From assembly GCA_029959285.1 (NCBI GenBank), contig JASCOE010000013.1, positions 1 to 64,000 of the forward strand: a stretch of DNA of 64,000 nucleotides. The letters are read 5' to 3'. Made by a program: the position numbers and the translations under genes. Positions 63,022 to 64,000 of this stretch are shown here, piece after piece (position 1 is the stretch's first letter; the number at the start of each line of letters is the position of its first letter). This DNA comes from Flavobacteriaceae bacterium PS02337. GTDB lineage: Bacteria; Bacteroidota; Bacteroidia; Flavobacteriales; Flavobacteriaceae. A model generated the notes under the pieces. It saw nothing but the letters and a program-made list of their open reading frames with translations. It was not told where the DNA came from and ran no database searches.

Positions 63022-63606
63022 ATGAAATTAACTTTTGCATTGTTCATTTGTCATCTATTCTTTATTAATGCATTTGCTCAGAATACAATAACTATTAAAT
63101 GTGATTCTATTTATAAAAATAAGGGCATTACAATAAAACTTGTAAATTTTGAAACTAAAAAAGAGGGTTACGACGGTGAAAAAAATTCAATCCTAATTAT
63201 CAGTCAAAAAGTAAATAATAAATCTTCAACTATAATAAAAGATTCTATTTTTAGTTTTGTTCAAAAAATTGAATTTCAAGATTACAACAACGATGGTGTA
63301 AAAGATATTTTAGTTCAAAATATTTCTGATGTTCGAAGTAATTGGACCTATAATTTATATCTGTACAACCCGAAAACTAATAATTTCAAAAGAGTAAATG
63401 GTTTTGAAGAAATAAAAAATCCAAGTTACAATTCGAAATATAAGATTATTGAAAGTCATGTATCTTCTGGCACAAATTGGGCAGCATTCTATAAAATCAA
63501 AAACAACAAAGTTTATAATTATAATATTGAGATAATTGATGACGGCAGTTCAAAAGCTGAAAAAGAATATAGAAAAGCCATAAAAAAGATTTTAGAAAAA
63601 AAATAA
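63022..63606 (+). CDS. Exported protein with FG-GAP-like calcium loop
   Basis: 194 residues with a signal peptide (about 1-19, AFAQ). A DYNNDGVKDILVQN segment (about 91-104) matches the D-x-N-x-D-G-x-x-D calcium-binding loop of FG-GAP/VCBS or dockerin-like repeats, although only one copy is seen. The remainder is a beta-rich domain of unknown family, with SSGTNWAAFYKIKNNKVYNYNIEI. It is likely periplasmic and co-transcribed with the preceding beta-helix lipoprotein gene. Confidence 0.7.
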   Translation: MKLTFALFICHLFFINAFAQNTITIKCDSIYKNKGITIKLVNFETKKEGYDGEKNSILIISQKVNNKSSTIIKDSIFSFVQKIEFQDYNNDGVKDILVQNISDVRSNWTYNLYLYNPKTNNFKRVNGFEEIKNPSYNSKYKIIESHVSSGTNWAAFYKIKNNKVYNYNIEIIDDGSSKAEKEYRKAIKKILEKK

Positions 63607-63785
63607 AACTTTTTATTTTACTACTTTCAAGTCAAAAATCAATAGTAAGAAAATATATCCAAAATTAAACATCGCTTAACGTTTCGTATTCATAAAAGTA
63701 ATAGATTTGTTATAATACATTTTTAAATTTCTAAAAATCAGATTCTTAAAAAAGTATTTAACACCCAAATCTTAAAATACTATTT

Positions 63786-64000
63786 ATGAAAAAAAACTAC
63801 TTTTTAGTCTTATTACTCTGCGTTAGTGTCTGTTTTTCTCAAATTCCTTCTGGATATTACAATACCGCAACTGGAACGGGTTACACTTTAAAAACACAAT
63901 TGTACAATATTATTAAAAACCATACCAATAATGGTTACGCAGGTTTGTACACTACTTATCTAACTTCTGACGTTGATAATTTTTACGAAAACGACGGAAC
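63786..64000 (+). CDS. Endonuclease I family protein, 5' part (cut by window end)
   Basis: The first 71 codons begin with a signal peptide (MKKNYFLVLLLCVSVCFSQ) and continue with IPSGYYNTATGTGYTLKTQL, the N-terminal hallmark of secreted endonuclease I-like proteins in Flavobacteriia. The frame is open to the last base. Many such nucleases are exported by the type IX system through a C-terminal domain that would lie beyond the window. An A-rich leader without a Shine-Dalgarno site precedes the ATG. Confidence 0.8.
   Translation, partial: MKKNYFLVLLLCVSVCFSQIPSGYYNTATGTGYTLKTQLYNIIKNHTNNGYAGLYTTYLTSDVDNFYENDG

Overview
The window is AT-rich chromosomal DNA of a Flavobacterium-like member of the Bacteroidota (Flavobacteriia). 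The evidence is a SusC/SusD pair, a Bacteroidota-type Rho with a long Asn/Gln-rich insertion, a DUF4293 gene divergent from rho, -7 promoter boxes of the TAnnTTTG type, A-rich leaders in place of Shine-Dalgarno sequences, the bacillithiol gene bshB1 and many small lipoproteins. The species cannot be fixed from sequence alone. No phage, insertion sequence or CRISPR array was seen, and the only RNA gene found is tRNA-His.

Layout. 0-10 kb: rho, a DUF4293 membrane protein, a NarL-type response regulator with its kinase, a YfcE-like phosphoesterase, a large SPFH/flotillin-like protein, truA and an MsbA-like ABC exporter. 10-20 kb: a coherent surface locus. A Cache-sensor LytS-type kinase, split by a one-base frameshift, is followed by a secreted DUF5117-type zinc metalloprotease, a SusC transporter, a SusD lipoprotein and a LytTR response regulator. 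I infer a two-component system governing peptide or protein breakdown and uptake. 20-29 kb: an HNH/NUMOD4-like protein, lpdA, then small accessory genes (DUF2314-ankyrin, TPM, SUFU, GNAT, DUF1801, DUF2625, DUF2975 with a Cro/XRE regulator). 29-40 kb: a mosaic of single small genes (SRPBCC, NmrA with an AraC regulator, a beta-lactamase-like hydrolase, MBL-fold, lactonase, GNAT, LOG and beta-barrel proteins). 40-46 kb: a minus-strand block of small secreted or lipoproteins ending in a CPA2 antiporter. 46-64 kb: metabolism and signalling (sdaA, panB, an RluA-type synthase, aldehyde dehydrogenase, a 1350-residue hybrid kinase, a YpfJ-type peptidase, tRNA-His, bshB1, isochorismate synthase with a hotdog thioesterase, a beta-helix lipoprotein, and the start of an endonuclease I gene).

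The intergenic DNA is the most unusual part. Nearly every gap over 80 bases carries either a long, nearly perfect inverted repeat (up to 30 bp per arm, one nested in another) or degenerate word-like tandem repeats (CTGAG/CTAAG, CAGTCTCAGT, TGAAACCTGAAACT, AACTAAC). Several transcription terminators share one stem core (TCCGATTTG). A 9-base direct repeat spaced exactly 21 bp lies before the NmrA/AraC pair and looks like an AraC-type operator. A structured element of about 85 bases at 27253-27337 belongs to no feature class I can name with confidence.
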